A DNA stretch of 39,852 nt from AC-37 sp036382905 (lineage in GTDB: Bacteria; Actinomycetota; Thermoleophilia; Solirubrobacterales; Thermoleophilaceae). The notes beneath the pieces were generated by a model. It saw nothing but the letters and a program-made list of their open reading frames with translations. It had not been told where the DNA came from and ran no database searches. The position numbers and the translations under genes are program-made. Shown one piece after another: positions 30,440-39,602 of this stretch (within the stretch, counting starts at the first letter, position 1; the number at the start of each line of letters is the position of its first letter). The DNA is taken from assembly GCA_036382905.1 (NCBI GenBank), contig DASVPL010000210.1, positions 1 to 39,852 of the forward strand, read 5' to 3'.

Positions 30440-30953
30440 CGCCACTGGCCTGGAGCTGATCGCGGGCGTCGTCCGCGACCGGCTGGGCGAGGACGCCGTG
30501 GTCGGCACGACGCTCTACCGCGAGCAGGCCACGCTCGAGGTGGCCCCGCCGGCCGTGCACGACGTGCTCGCGCTGCTGCGCGACGACGAGGACGAGGCGT
30601 TCCCGCACCTGATGAGCCTGCACGGCTGCGACTACCTGCCCGAGGAGCCGCGCCTCGGCGTGCACTACCAGCTCCTCTCGCGCGAGCGGCTCGACCGCCT
30701 CGGCGTGAAGGTGCGCGTTGGCACTGACGATCCGGTCGTCCCCAGCGTCGTCGACCTCTTCCCCGGCGCCGACTTCCAGGAGCGCGAGGTCTTCGACTTC
30801 TTCGGCGTGCACTTCGACGGCCACCCGGACCTGCGCCGCATCCTCATGCCCGAGGACTACGAGGGGCATCCGCAGCGGCGCGACTTCCCGATCGGCGGCG
30901 AGCCGGTGCTGTTCACCTTCAACGAGCACGACATGCCGCGCTGGTATGACTGA
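30432..30953 (+). CDS. nuoC: NADH-quinone oxidoreductase subunit C
   Basis: 173 residues from TTG 30432, inside the end of nuoB. 30-kDa-subunit motifs: LHGCDYLPEEPRLGVHYQLLS and the signature FQEREVFDFFGVHFDGHPDLRRILMPEDYEGHPQRRDFP. A structural peripheral-arm subunit near NuoD. It is separate from NuoD, not fused as in E. coli. Confidence 0.96.
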
Positions 30954-32277
30954 CGACCGCTCGGCCGTTCCCACGCAGGACCCCTCGAAGGCCCCCTCGG
31001 TTGTCGACGACGGACCGCTGTCGGTGCCCTACCGCGACCGCGAGCGGTCGGTCTCGCTCGAGCGCATGGACAAGCCGGGCGCGCCGGTGTTCGGCACCGA
31101 GCTCGAGCCCGAGACCGAGCTCTTCACGATCAACATGGGCCCGCACCACCCGGCCACCCACGGGGTGCTGCGCCTGCTGCTCACGCTCGAGGGCGAGGTC
31201 GTGCGCGAGTGCACGCCGATCATCGGCTACGTCCACACCGGCATCGAGAAGAGCTGCGAGGACCAGGCCTACTGGAAGGTCATCCCGTACGTCGAGCGGA
31301 TGGACTACCTCTCGTACAACTTCAACGCCACAGCCTTCTGCATGGCGGTCGAGCGGCTGCTGGAAGAGGAGGTCCCGCCCCGCGCTCAGTACCTGCGCGT
31401 GATCATGCTCGAGCTCAACCGGATCGCGAGCCATCTGTTCTGGCTCGGCACCTCGGCGCTCGACGTCGGCGCGATCTCGATGCTCTGGTACTCGCTGCGC
31501 GAGCGCGACCTGATCCTCGACCTGTTCGAGATGATCGCCGGGCAGCGCCTGCACCTGCGCTACATCCAGGTCGGCGGCGTGATCGACGACCCGCCCCCGG
31601 GCTGGGATCGCAAGGTGCGCGACTTCTGCACCACGATGCCAACGCGGCTCGACCAGTACGAGGCGATCCTCGACCGCAACGAGATCGTGCTCCAGCGGCT
31701 CAAGCACACCGGCGTGGTGCCGGTCGAGACGATGCGTGGGCTGGGCGTGACCGGCCCGCTGCTGCGCGCCTGCGGCGACCCGTGGGACCTGCGCAAGGCG
31801 ATGCCGTACAGCTCCTACGACCACTTCGACTTCAAGATCCCCGTGGGCACGACCGGGGACAACTACGACCGCTACCGCGTGCGGATGGCGGAGATGCGCG
31901 AGTCGGTGAAGATCATCGAGCAGGCCCTCGACGGTCTGCCCGAGGGGCCGTACATCACGACCAACCGCAAAGTCGCCCTGCCGCCCCGCCACGAGCTCGC
32001 GACCTCGATGGAGGCGCTGATCCACCACTTCAAGCTCGTGACCGAGGGCTTCCGCGTGCCGCCGGGCGAGGTGTACATGCCGATCGAGTCGCCACGCGGC
32101 GAGCTCGGGTGCTTCGTGCTCGCCGACGGCTCCGCGAAGCCCGCGCGCGTGCACATGCGCGACCCGTCGTTCGTCAACCTCCAGTCGCTGCCGCACATGG
32201 CGAAGGACGCGCTGATCGCCGACCTGATCGCCTCGGTCGCGATGCTCGACCCGGTGCTCGGGGGGATCGACAGGTGA
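30946..32277 (+). CDS. nuoD: NADH-quinone oxidoreductase subunit D
   Basis: 443 residues from ATG 30946, overlapping nuoC by 8 nt. Quinone-site subunit related to hydrogenase large subunits. Markers: NMGPHHPATHGVLRLLL, GYVHTGIEKSCE, NRIASHLFWLGTSALDVGA, and the C-terminal ESPRGELGCFVLADG with LPHMAKDALIADLIASVAMLDPVLGGIDR. About 50 non-conserved residues precede the domain. Confidence 0.97.
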   Translation: MTDDRSAVPTQDPSKAPSVVDDGPLSVPYRDRERSVSLERMDKPGAPVFGTELEPETELFTINMGPHHPATHGVLRLLLTLEGEVVRECTPIIGYVHTGIEKSCEDQAYWKVIPYVERMDYLSYNFNATAFCMAVERLLEEEVPPRAQYLRVIMLELNRIASHLFWLGTSALDVGAISMLWYSLRERDLILDLFEMIAGQRLHLRYIQVGGVIDDPPPGWDRKVRDFCTTMPTRLDQYEAILDRNEIVLQRLKHTGVVPVETMRGLGVTGPLLRACGDPWDLRKAMPYSSYDHFDFKIPVGTTGDNYDRYRVRMAEMRESVKIIEQALDGLPEGPYITTNRKVALPPRHELATSMEALIHHFKLVTEGFRVPPGEVYMPIESPRGELGCFVLADGSAKPARVHMRDPSFVNLQSLPHMAKDALIADLIASVAMLDPVLGGIDR

Positions 32278-32972
32278 GCCCGGAGAGCCAGGACTCGCAC
32301 GAGATGGACCCGCGCGTGCCCGAGGGTCTGCCGGTGCCGGACGACTTCGGCCGCGAGAGCGCGATGGGATCGAGAGCGCAGGACCTCCCCCGCGGTTGGG
32401 ACCGCTCCTACGACAAGGACAAGGACCCGGCCGTCATCCCGGACATCGCCGAGGTGGACGTGCCCGCCGACCTGCGCGCCGAGATCGAGGCGCACATGGC
32501 GAAGTACCCGGACCGCCGCTCGGCGTCGATCCCGTCGCTGCACGCCGCGCAGCGCGTGCACGGCTGGTGCTCGCCGCTCGCGATCCGCCAGGTGGCCGCG
32601 GTGATGCGCGTGACGCCCGGCTACCTCTCCTCGGTCGCGAGCTTCTACGACATGCTCAACGAGGATCCGGTCGGGCGCCACCGGGTCTACGTGTGCACGA
32701 GCGTGGCCTGCCACGTCGTGAATGCCAAGGCGGTGTACGACGCGATCGAGTCCGCGGGCGCCGACCTGCCGGACACCGAGATCCGCCAGTTCGAGTGCCT
32801 GGGCGCGTGCGACATGGCCCCGATGGCGTCGGTGGACGGCCGCTACATCGGGCCGCTCGACCCGAGCGACGCGCCCGAGATCGTGGCGGCGATCAGGGAG
32901 GGGCGCAAGCCGCTCCCGGGCCGCGGCCTCGAGGACGAGGACTACCGGCTGCCGTGGGGAGGGCGGGCCTGA
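32274..32972 (+). CDS. nuoE: NADH-quinone oxidoreductase subunit E
   Basis: 232 residues from GTG 32274, overlapping nuoD by 4 nt. A [2Fe-2S] thioredoxin-like subunit of the NADH-oxidising module. Ligands: VCTSVAC and ECLGACDMAP. IPSLHAAQRVHGW and VASFYDML are typical. The N-terminal ~60 residues (to about KDPAVIPDIAEV) are an extra hydrophilic extension compared with E. coli NuoE (166). Confidence 0.96.
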   Translation: MSPESQDSHEMDPRVPEGLPVPDDFGRESAMGSRAQDLPRGWDRSYDKDKDPAVIPDIAEVDVPADLRAEIEAHMAKYPDRRSASIPSLHAAQRVHGWCSPLAIRQVAAVMRVTPGYLSSVASFYDMLNEDPVGRHRVYVCTSVACHVVNAKAVYDAIESAGADLPDTEIRQFECLGACDMAPMASVDGRYIGPLDPSDAPEIVAAIREGRKPLPGRGLEDEDYRLPWGGRA

Positions 32973-34300
32973 TGGAGTTCGACAGCCTCCGGCTGATCCG
33001 CAACATCAACGACCCCGAGCTGCGCACGATCGACGGCTACGAGCGGGGCGGCGGCTACCGGGCGATCCGCAAGGCGCTGCTCGAGCTCGAGCCCGAGCAG
33101 GTGCTCCACGAGCTCGAGGAGTCGGGTCTGCGCGGCCGCGGCGGCGCCGGCTTCGCGATGGGCAAGAAGGCCAGCTTCATCCCCAAGGGCACGATGGACA
33201 AGTACCTCTGCTGCAACGCGGACGAGTCCGAGCCCGGCACGTTCAAGGACCGCCTGCTGATGCAGAAGAACCCGCACCTGCTGATCGAGGGGATCGTGAT
33301 CGCGGCGGTCGCGGCCGGCGCCAACAAGGCGTTCATCTACATCCGCGGCGAGTACGAGCTCCAGGCGGACACGCTCGACCGCGCCGTGGCCGAGGCATAC
33401 GAGCGCGGCTACCTCGGCGAGCGCATCCTCGACTCGGACCACTCCATCGACCTGGTGGTCCACCGCGGTGCCGGCGCCTACATCTGCGGTGAGGAGACCG
33501 CGCTGCTCGACTCGCTCGAGGGCAAGCGCGGCAACCCGCGCCTGAAGCCGCCGTTCCCGGCGAACCAGGGCCTCTACCAGGGGCCGACGCTGATCAACAA
33601 CGTCGAGACCCTCTGCAACGTGCCGGCGATCATCGAGAACGGCGCCGACTGGTTCAAGTCGGTCGGCACCGAGAAGTCGGCGGGCACGAAGCTCGTGTCG
33701 GTCTCCGGCAACGTGCGCCGGCCGGGCAACTACGAGATCCCGCTCGGCATGCGCGCGGCCGACATCGTCTACGGGCTCGCGGGCGGACCGCCGGAGGGGC
33801 GCAGGATCAAGTGCTGGTTCCCCGGCGGCTCGTCGGCGCCGGTGCTGCTCGAGGAGGACCTCGACCTCGACTACGACTTCGAGACGATGGCCGCGGCCGG
33901 GTCGATGCTCGGCTCGGGCGCGATCATCGTGGTGGACGACTCGCAGCCGATCGTCGGGCTCGCACTGCGCCTCGCCGAGTTCTACCGCCACGAGTCGTGC
34001 GGGAAGTGCACGCCGTGCCGGGAGGGCACGAACTGGACCGTGAAGATGCTCGAGCGGATCGACACCGGCGAGGCCACGCCCGCGGACCTGGACGTGATGG
34101 CGGAGGTCCAGACCAACATCATGGGCAACTGCCTCTGCGTGCTCGGCGACTCGATGGCGATGCCGATCGGCTCGATGATCGAGAAGTTCCGCGATGAGTT
34201 CGAGCGCCACATCGAGGAGGCGCGGCTGCGCAACAACGGGCTGCCGCTGGCGGCGCACGGAGGACGCGCCGATCTGGCGGTCGGGAGCCCGGCCGCCTAG
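32972..34300 (+). CDS. nuoF: NADH-quinone oxidoreductase subunit F
   Basis: 442 residues, ATG overlapping the nuoE stop (ATGA). Binds NADH and FMN and holds [4Fe-4S] cluster N3. NADH/FMN site GLRGRGGAGFAMGKK, CNADESEPGTFKDR, GAGAYICGEETALLDSLEGKRGNPR in part, and cluster ligands SCGKCTPCREG plus a downstream Cys in NCLCVLGD. Confidence 0.98.
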   Translation: MEFDSLRLIRNINDPELRTIDGYERGGGYRAIRKALLELEPEQVLHELEESGLRGRGGAGFAMGKKASFIPKGTMDKYLCCNADESEPGTFKDRLLMQKNPHLLIEGIVIAAVAAGANKAFIYIRGEYELQADTLDRAVAEAYERGYLGERILDSDHSIDLVVHRGAGAYICGEETALLDSLEGKRGNPRLKPPFPANQGLYQGPTLINNVETLCNVPAIIENGADWFKSVGTEKSAGTKLVSVSGNVRRPGNYEIPLGMRAADIVYGLAGGPPEGRRIKCWFPGGSSAPVLLEEDLDLDYDFETMAAAGSMLGSGAIIVVDDSQPIVGLALRLAEFYRHESCGKCTPCREGTNWTVKMLERIDTGEATPADLDVMAEVQTNIMGNCLCVLGDSMAMPIGSMIEKFRDEFERHIEEARLRNNGLPLAAHGGRADLAVGSPAA

Positions 34301-34302
34301 CC

Positions 34303-36885
34303 ATGCCTCGCCCGGAGCCCAAGTTCGTCACGTTCGAGGTCGACGGCCGCGAGGTCTCGGCGCCCGAGGGCGCGATGCTCGTGGACGGCGCCAAGTACGG
34401 CGACGTCGAGATCCCGGTCTTCTGTTACGAGCCCAAGCTCGGCGCGCCGGTCGGCGCCTGCCGCATGTGCCTCGTCGAGATCGAGGGCATCCCCAAGCTC
34501 CAGACCGCCTGCTCGACCCCGGTCAAGGACGGCATGGTGGTGACCACGACCTCCGACCGGGTCAAGCACGCGCAGAACGCGGTCGTGGAGTTCCTGCTCG
34601 TGAACCACCCGCTCGACTGCCCGGTCTGCGACAAGGGCGGCGAGTGCCCGCTCCAGGACATCACGTTCGGCTGGGGCGCCGGGCGCTCGCGCTTCATCGA
34701 ACCGAAGCGCCACTTCAAGAAGCCGCTCGAGCTCTCGCCGCTGGTCCACATCGACCGCGAGCGCTGCATCCTCTGCTACCGCTGCGTGCGCTTCTCGCAG
34801 GAGATCTCCGAGGACTACCAGCTCGTGCTGGTGGAGCGCGGCGACCACACCTTCGTGGGCACGCACGACGGCCACCCGTACGTCGGCCCGTTCAGCGGCA
34901 ACATCACCCAGCTCTGCCCGGTCGGCGCGCTGCTGCCCTCTACCTACCGCTTCCGCGCGCGCCCGTGGGACATCGAGAACGCGGGCACGGTCTGCACGAT
35001 GTGCCCGAGCCAGTGCAACGTCGAGCTGACGGTGCGCGACGACAAGAAGGTGCTGCGCGTGAACGCGCGCGACAACCACGAGGTGGACGACGGCTGGCTG
35101 TGCGACAAGGGCCGCTACGGGTTCGGCGTGTTCAACGCGCCGGAGCGGATCGTGGCGCCGATGGTGCGCGACGGCGGCGAGCTGCGCGAGGTCTCGTGGG
35201 AGCGCGCGATCGGCGATGCCGTGAAGGCGCTCGACCGGGCCGGCGAGAAGACCGCGGCGATCGTGGGCGGCGAGGCCACCAACGAGGAGGGCTTCCTCCT
35301 TCAGTTCCTCATGCGCGAGGTGCTCGGCTCCTCGCACGTGGACTCGCGCATCGGCGGCACGCTCGACCCCGAGCAGGCCCGCCAGCTCGCGCGGCCCGAC
35401 CTGGCCGCGCAGGTCTCGGACCTCGACTACGCAGGCGCGGTGCTGGTGCTCGGCACCGAGCTCGTGGACGAGGCCCCGATCCTCGACCTGCGCGTGCGCA
35501 AGGCGGTGCGCCGCCGCGGCGTGCCGCTGATCGTGGCGACGTCGCGGCCGAGCACGCTCGACCCGAACGCCGACGTGGTGCTGCGCTACGCGCCGGGCGC
35601 CGAGGAGGCGCTGGTGGGTGCGCTGGCACAGGCGCTCGGGGGGAGCGGCTCCGAATCCGGATCCGGCGCGCAGCCGCAGCGCAGCGAGGGCTGGGACAAG
35701 GTCCGCTTCGCGCCCGAGCCGGGCCAGCCGCAGGAGCCGCAGCAGCAGGAGCCGGAGCCGGCGGTGCCCACCGACTTCGCCGAGCGCGCCGGCGCCTCGC
35801 GCGATGCCATCGCCCGGGCCGCCGGCAAGCTGCGCGGCAACGGCCCGGTCGTGGTGCTGTGGGGCGAGCGGCTGAGCGGCGGCGAGCGCGGCGCGCAGGC
35901 CACGCGCGCGCTGCTTGCACTCACCCGCGCGCTCGACATCGGATCGAGCGAGGGCGCCGGACTGATCGAGATCCCCGCCGGGACGAACGGGCGCGGCCTG
36001 CGCGAGGTCGGCTGCGTGCCGAACATGAAGGCCGGCCTGGCCGACATCGAGCCCGCCGGCCACGACGCCGCCGCGATCGCGAAGGCGCTCGGCGACGAGG
36101 TGTCCACGCTCGTCCTGCTCCAGGCCGATCCGCTGCGTACGCACCCGAACCGCCCCGACTGGGAGCGCGGCCTCGACGCCGCCAACACCGTGATCGCGTT
36201 CAGCGACTTCGCCGACGAGACGATCCAGAACCACGCCGACATCGTGTTCCCCGCCGAGGGCTACGCGGAGAAGGAGGGCACGGTCACGCACCCCGACGGG
36301 CGCCTCCAGCGCGTGCGCGCGTCGGTGGCCAAGCCCGAGCTCGTGCGCTCGCAGACCGACGTGCTGCTCGAGCTGCTCTCCGCTCTGTCGGGCGCTCCGT
36401 TCCGGCTCAGCCCGCCGCAGCTCACGAGCTTCATGGCCGACACGGTCCCGTTCTACCGCGGGCTGACCGTTGACGAGATCGGCGGCCGCGGCGTGCGCTG
36501 GCAGGAGCGCGACGCCGCCGCGCAGCTCCCGCAGACGCCGCTGCCCGAGACCGACCTCGAGGCCCCGCCGGAGCTGCCCGGCGGGCTGCGGCTCGGCACC
36601 GTCCCGTCCCTCTGGGCCAGCTCGGAGACCGAGCACGCGCGCGCGCTCCGCTTCCTCGCCCCCACTCAGCGCGCCGAGCTCTCGCCTGACGACGCGCGCA
36701 ACCTCGGCGTGGAGCCGGGCGACCGCGTCGAGGTGGCCGTGAACGGGACGAGCGTGGGCGCCACGGCCGCCCTGCGCTCCGGCGTCCCGGCCGGCAGCGT
36801 GTTCCTCATCGAGGGGACGACCGAGGACAACGCGACCGCGCTCGCCAACGGCAAGCCGCGCGTGGTGGAGGTGCGCAAGGCATGA
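34303..36885 (+). CDS. nuoG: NADH-quinone oxidoreductase subunit G
   Basis: 860 residues, 2 nt after nuoF. N-terminal [2Fe-2S] ferredoxin domain (VFCYEPKLGAPVGACRMC), the His-Cys cluster HPLDCPVCDKGGECPLQD, RCILCYRCVRFSQE with CPVGALL, then a molybdopterin-oxidoreductase-like domain opening with TVCTMCPSQCNVEL, whose four cysteines suggest cluster N7. A Ser/Gly then Pro/Gln/Glu-rich segment (about residues 446-489) interrupts the domain. The last ~100 residues resemble the molydopterin-binding beta domain. Confidence 0.96.
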   Translation: MPRPEPKFVTFEVDGREVSAPEGAMLVDGAKYGDVEIPVFCYEPKLGAPVGACRMCLVEIEGIPKLQTACSTPVKDGMVVTTTSDRVKHAQNAVVEFLLVNHPLDCPVCDKGGECPLQDITFGWGAGRSRFIEPKRHFKKPLELSPLVHIDRERCILCYRCVRFSQEISEDYQLVLVERGDHTFVGTHDGHPYVGPFSGNITQLCPVGALLPSTYRFRARPWDIENAGTVCTMCPSQCNVELTVRDDKKVLRVNARDNHEVDDGWLCDKGRYGFGVFNAPERIVAPMVRDGGELREVSWERAIGDAVKALDRAGEKTAAIVGGEATNEEGFLLQFLMREVLGSSHVDSRIGGTLDPEQARQLARPDLAAQVSDLDYAGAVLVLGTELVDEAPILDLRVRKAVRRRGVPLIVATSRPSTLDPNADVVLRYAPGAEEALVGALAQALGGSGSESGSGAQPQRSEGWDKVRFAPEPGQPQEPQQQEPEPAVPTDFAERAGASRDAIARAAGKLRGNGPVVVLWGERLSGGERGAQATRALLALTRALDIGSSEGAGLIEIPAGTNGRGLREVGCVPNMKAGLADIEPAGHDAAAIAKALGDEVSTLVLLQADPLRTHPNRPDWERGLDAANTVIAFSDFADETIQNHADIVFPAEGYAEKEGTVTHPDGRLQRVRASVAKPELVRSQTDVLLELLSALSGAPFRLSPPQLTSFMADTVPFYRGLTVDEIGGRGVRWQERDAAAQLPQTPLPETDLEAPPELPGGLRLGTVPSLWASSETEHARALRFLAPTQRAELSPDDARNLGVEPGDRVEVAVNGTSVGATAALRSGVPAGSVFLIEGTTEDNATALANGKPRVVEVRKA

Positions 36886-37901
36886 CGCAGCTCGCCGCCG
36901 TCGGCTTCGAGGAGTCGGTGCTCGTCCAGATCGTGAAGGCGCTCCTGATCTTCCTGTTCGTGCTCCAGGCGGTGCCGCTGATCCTGCTGCTCGAGCGCAA
37001 GGCCCTCGGCCGCTTCCAGGCGCGGATCGGGCCCAACCGCGTGGGTCCCTACGGCCTGATGCAGCCGCTCGCCGACGTGCTCAAGCTGCTCTCGAAGGAG
37101 CAGTTCACGCCGGCCACCGCCGTCCCGTGGATGATGGCCATCGCACCCGCGATCTCGATCTTCACCGCGGTGGTCACGCTCGCGATCATTCCGTTCGGCG
37201 ACACGCGCGAGGGCGGCCTCTTCGGCGCCGACTACGGCCTCTACGGGATCGACGTATCGATCGGGATCCTGTGGGCGTTCGCCTTCGGCGCGCTCGCCTT
37301 CTACGGCCTGATGCTCGGCGGCTGGGCGTCCGGCTCGAAGTACTCGGTCCTCGGCGCCATGCGCTCGGCCGCGCAGCTCATCTCGTACGAGGTGTCGCTG
37401 GCGCTGGCGCTGCTCGGCGTGGTGATCACGGCCGGGTCGCTGTCGCTCACCGAGATCGTCCACGCGCAGGACGGCATCTGGTACATCGTGCCGCAGTTCG
37501 TCGGCTTCCTGATCTTCATGGTCGCGGGCTTTGCCGAGACCAACCGCCCGCCGTTCGACCTGCCGGAGGCCGACGCCGAGATCGTCGCCGGCTACAACAC
37601 CGAGTTCGGCGGGATGCGCTTCGGCTCGTTCTTCATGGCCGAGTACATCAACATGATCGCGATCTCCGGGATCGCGACCGCGATGTTCCTCGGCGGCTGG
37701 CACGGGCCGGGACCAGGCTTCCTCGACCCGGTCTGGGTGCTCGCGAAGATGTTCTTCTTCATCTGGATCTTCATCTGGATCCGCGCGACGCTGCCGCGCC
37801 TGCGCTACGACCAGCTCATGGCGTTCGGCTGGAAGATCCTGCTGCCGCTGGCGACGCTCAACGCACTGGTGACCGCGATCGTGGTGGTGGCGACGGAATA
37901 G
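36882..37901 (+). CDS. nuoH: NADH-quinone oxidoreductase subunit H
   Basis: 339 residues, overlapping nuoG by 4 nt. Eight-helix membrane subunit forming the quinone-chamber entrance and first proton path. Markers: ERKALGRFQARIGPNRVGPYGLMQPLAD, AEYINM, and ETNRPPFDLPEADAEIVAGYNTE. The C-terminal LPRLRYDQLMAFGWKILLPL motif is typical. Confidence 0.98.
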   Translation: MTQLAAVGFEESVLVQIVKALLIFLFVLQAVPLILLLERKALGRFQARIGPNRVGPYGLMQPLADVLKLLSKEQFTPATAVPWMMAIAPAISIFTAVVTLAIIPFGDTREGGLFGADYGLYGIDVSIGILWAFAFGALAFYGLMLGGWASGSKYSVLGAMRSAAQLISYEVSLALALLGVVITAGSLSLTEIVHAQDGIWYIVPQFVGFLIFMVAGFAETNRPPFDLPEADAEIVAGYNTEFGGMRFGSFFMAEYINMIAISGIATAMFLGGWHGPGPGFLDPVWVLAKMFFFIWIFIWIRATLPRLRYDQLMAFGWKILLPLATLNALVTAIVVVATE

Positions 37902-37971
37902 ATGCCCGCCTCCCGACCCCCGCACCCCCGGATGCCGCTGCAAACCTTCACCGGACCTTCGTCCTCGGACT

Positions 37972-37995
37972 CGTCCATGCACTCGTGCATGGACG
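37972..37995. repeat. 24-bp palindrome in the nuoH-nuoI gap
   Basis: Arms CGTCCATGCAC and GTGCATGGACG are exact reverse complements around a central TC. It lies in the only long gap (167 nt) of an otherwise overlapping operon. It could be an mRNA hairpin for processing or stability, or an operator. I see no gene in the gap. Confidence 0.7.
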
Positions 37996-38068
37996 TCGTC
38001 CTGCGTCCTCGGCCGGCTCGGTTTTCGCGCCCCCGGTGGCACGCGGGCCAGGAGGCGAACATCTCGTC

Positions 38069-38605
38069 ATGAGCCCCTGGAACCCAGACGAGGACGTGAT
38101 CATCGTCCAGCGCGGCCCCGAGCCCGGCGGCGTCGGCGGCGCCTACCGGGCGTTCGGCGAGACGCTGCGCGGCCTCAAGACGACGATGGGCCGGCTGCTC
38201 GAGGGCCCGGTCACGCGCGAGTACCCGGAGGACAAGACGCCGGTCTACCCGCGCTTTCGCGGCCGCCACAAGCTGCATCGGTTCGAGGACAGCGACCTCG
38301 AGAAGTGCGTCGGCTGCTCGCTCTGCGCGGCGGCGTGCCCGGCCGAGTGCATCCGCGTGGTCGCCGCCGAGAACACGCCCGACAACCAGGTCTCGGCCGG
38401 CGAGCGCTACGCCGTGGTCTACGAGATCAACATGAGCCGCTGCATCTTCTGCGGCTACTGCGAGATCGCGTGCCCGTTCGACGCCATCACGATGGGCAAC
38501 GACTACGAGCTGGCCGACTACACGCGCTCGGATCTGATCTTCACCAAGGAGATGCTGCTCGCCGACCCGATCGAGCGGGCGCCGCTGCGGCGGGAGGGCG
38601 AGTAG
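38069..38605 (+). CDS. nuoI: NADH-quinone oxidoreductase subunit I
   Basis: 178 residues from ATG 38069. Two [4Fe-4S] motifs: CVGCSLCAAACPAECI and CIFCGYCEIACPFDAI (clusters N6a/N6b). The N-terminal GETLRGLKTTMGRLLEGPVTREYPED is the membrane-facing helix of the family. AGGAGG lies 13 nt before the ATG, somewhat far. Separated from nuoH by the palindrome-bearing gap. Confidence 0.97.
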   Translation: MSPWNPDEDVIIVQRGPEPGGVGGAYRAFGETLRGLKTTMGRLLEGPVTREYPEDKTPVYPRFRGRHKLHRFEDSDLEKCVGCSLCAAACPAECIRVVAAENTPDNQVSAGERYAVVYEINMSRCIFCGYCEIACPFDAITMGNDYELADYTRSDLIFTKEMLLADPIERAPLRREGE

Positions 38606-38609
38606 GGCA

Positions 38610-39302
38610 TTGGAGGAGCTCCTCTTCTTCGTCGCGGCGCTCGGCGCCATCGGCGGCGCGCTCGGCGTCGTGCTGCTGCGCAACCCGTTCTTCAGCGTGC
38701 TCGCGCTCGTCGCGCACCTGGTCGCGCTGGCGCTGCTGTTCCTGCTGCTGAACGCGGAGTTCCTGGCCGCCTCACAGCTCGTGGTCTACGCGGGCGCGGT
38801 GATGGTGCTCTACGTGTTCGTGGTGGCCTACATCGGCGGTGTGGACGACCCCGGCCTCGACCAGGGCGGCGCCGTCGGGCGGCTCGGGCCGCCCTTCGCA
38901 GTGGCCCTGCTGGTCGAGCTGTGCATCGCGATCGTCGGCTCGGGCCTCGCGGCGCTCGACACCGCGGGGGCCGACGTGGGCGCCGGCTTCGGCTCCCCCG
39001 GCGAGGTGGGCAAGCTGCTTCTCGAGAAGTTCCTCGTGCCGTTCGAGGCGGCGTCGTTCCTGCTGCTCGTCGCGGCGGTCGGCGCGATCGTGCTGGCGCG
39101 CCGCAGGCGCGGCCTCGTGGACGACGCCGAGGATCTGCCGGAGCGCGCCGGCAAGGCGCCGATCGGCGGCCGCGACGGAGGCGTGCGCGGGATGGACCAG
39201 TACGACGAGCAGCCGCCCGCCGGCACCGCCGAGGGGGCCGGCGACCCGACCCCGGCGCGCGGCGACGACCGCGGCGGCACGCCCGAAGAGGTCCCGGCCT
39301 AG
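38610..39302 (+). CDS. nuoJ: NADH-quinone oxidoreductase subunit J
   Basis: 230 residues from TTG 38610. Five membrane helices. Family block NAEFLAASQLVVYAGAVMVLYVFVV contains the pi-bulge helix region (AGAVMVLYVFVV) of the proton-coupling subunit. After the last helix (about residue 165) comes a ~65-residue hydrophilic Gly/Pro/Asp tail absent from E. coli NuoJ (184). Confidence 0.96.
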   Translation: MEELLFFVAALGAIGGALGVVLLRNPFFSVLALVAHLVALALLFLLLNAEFLAASQLVVYAGAVMVLYVFVVAYIGGVDDPGLDQGGAVGRLGPPFAVALLVELCIAIVGSGLAALDTAGADVGAGFGSPGEVGKLLLEKFLVPFEAASFLLLVAAVGAIVLARRRRGLVDDAEDLPERAGKAPIGGRDGGVRGMDQYDEQPPAGTAEGAGDPTPARGDDRGGTPEEVPA

Positions 39303-39602
39303 ATGGACATCGCCTGGTTCGTAGTCCTGTCGGCGTTCATCTTCTGCATCGGCGCCGCCGGGGTGCTCACGCGTCGTAACCCGCTCGTCGTGCTGCTCTG
39401 CCTCGAGCTGATGCTGAACGCCGGCAACCTCGCGCTGATCTCGTTCTCGCGGATGCTCGGCGACCACGAGGGCCAGGTGTTCGCGCTGATCGTGATGGTC
39501 GTGGCGGCGTGCGAGGTCGTGATCGGCCTCGGCCTGATCGTCGCGATGTACCGGAACAAGATCCCGATCGACGTCGACGAGGTAAGGGAGTTGCGCGGGT
39601 GA
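39303..39602 (+). CDS. nuoK: NADH-quinone oxidoreductase subunit K
   Basis: 99 residues, ATG directly after the nuoJ stop. Three helices. Contains LLCLELMLNAGNLALISFSR with the conserved Glu in helix 2, and VVAACEVVIGLGLIVAMYR with the second Glu; both belong to the proton path. Antiporter-like small subunit of the membrane arm. Confidence 0.98.
   Translation: MDIAWFVVLSAFIFCIGAAGVLTRRNPLVVLLCLELMLNAGNLALISFSRMLGDHEGQVFALIVMVVAACEVVIGLGLIVAMYRNKIPIDVDEVRELRG

Noticed and set aside
34297..36636. 779-codon open frame antisense to nuoG
   Set aside because: It lies over a certain gene. Long antisense frames are expected in GC-rich coding DNA, and its translation has no domain-like order.
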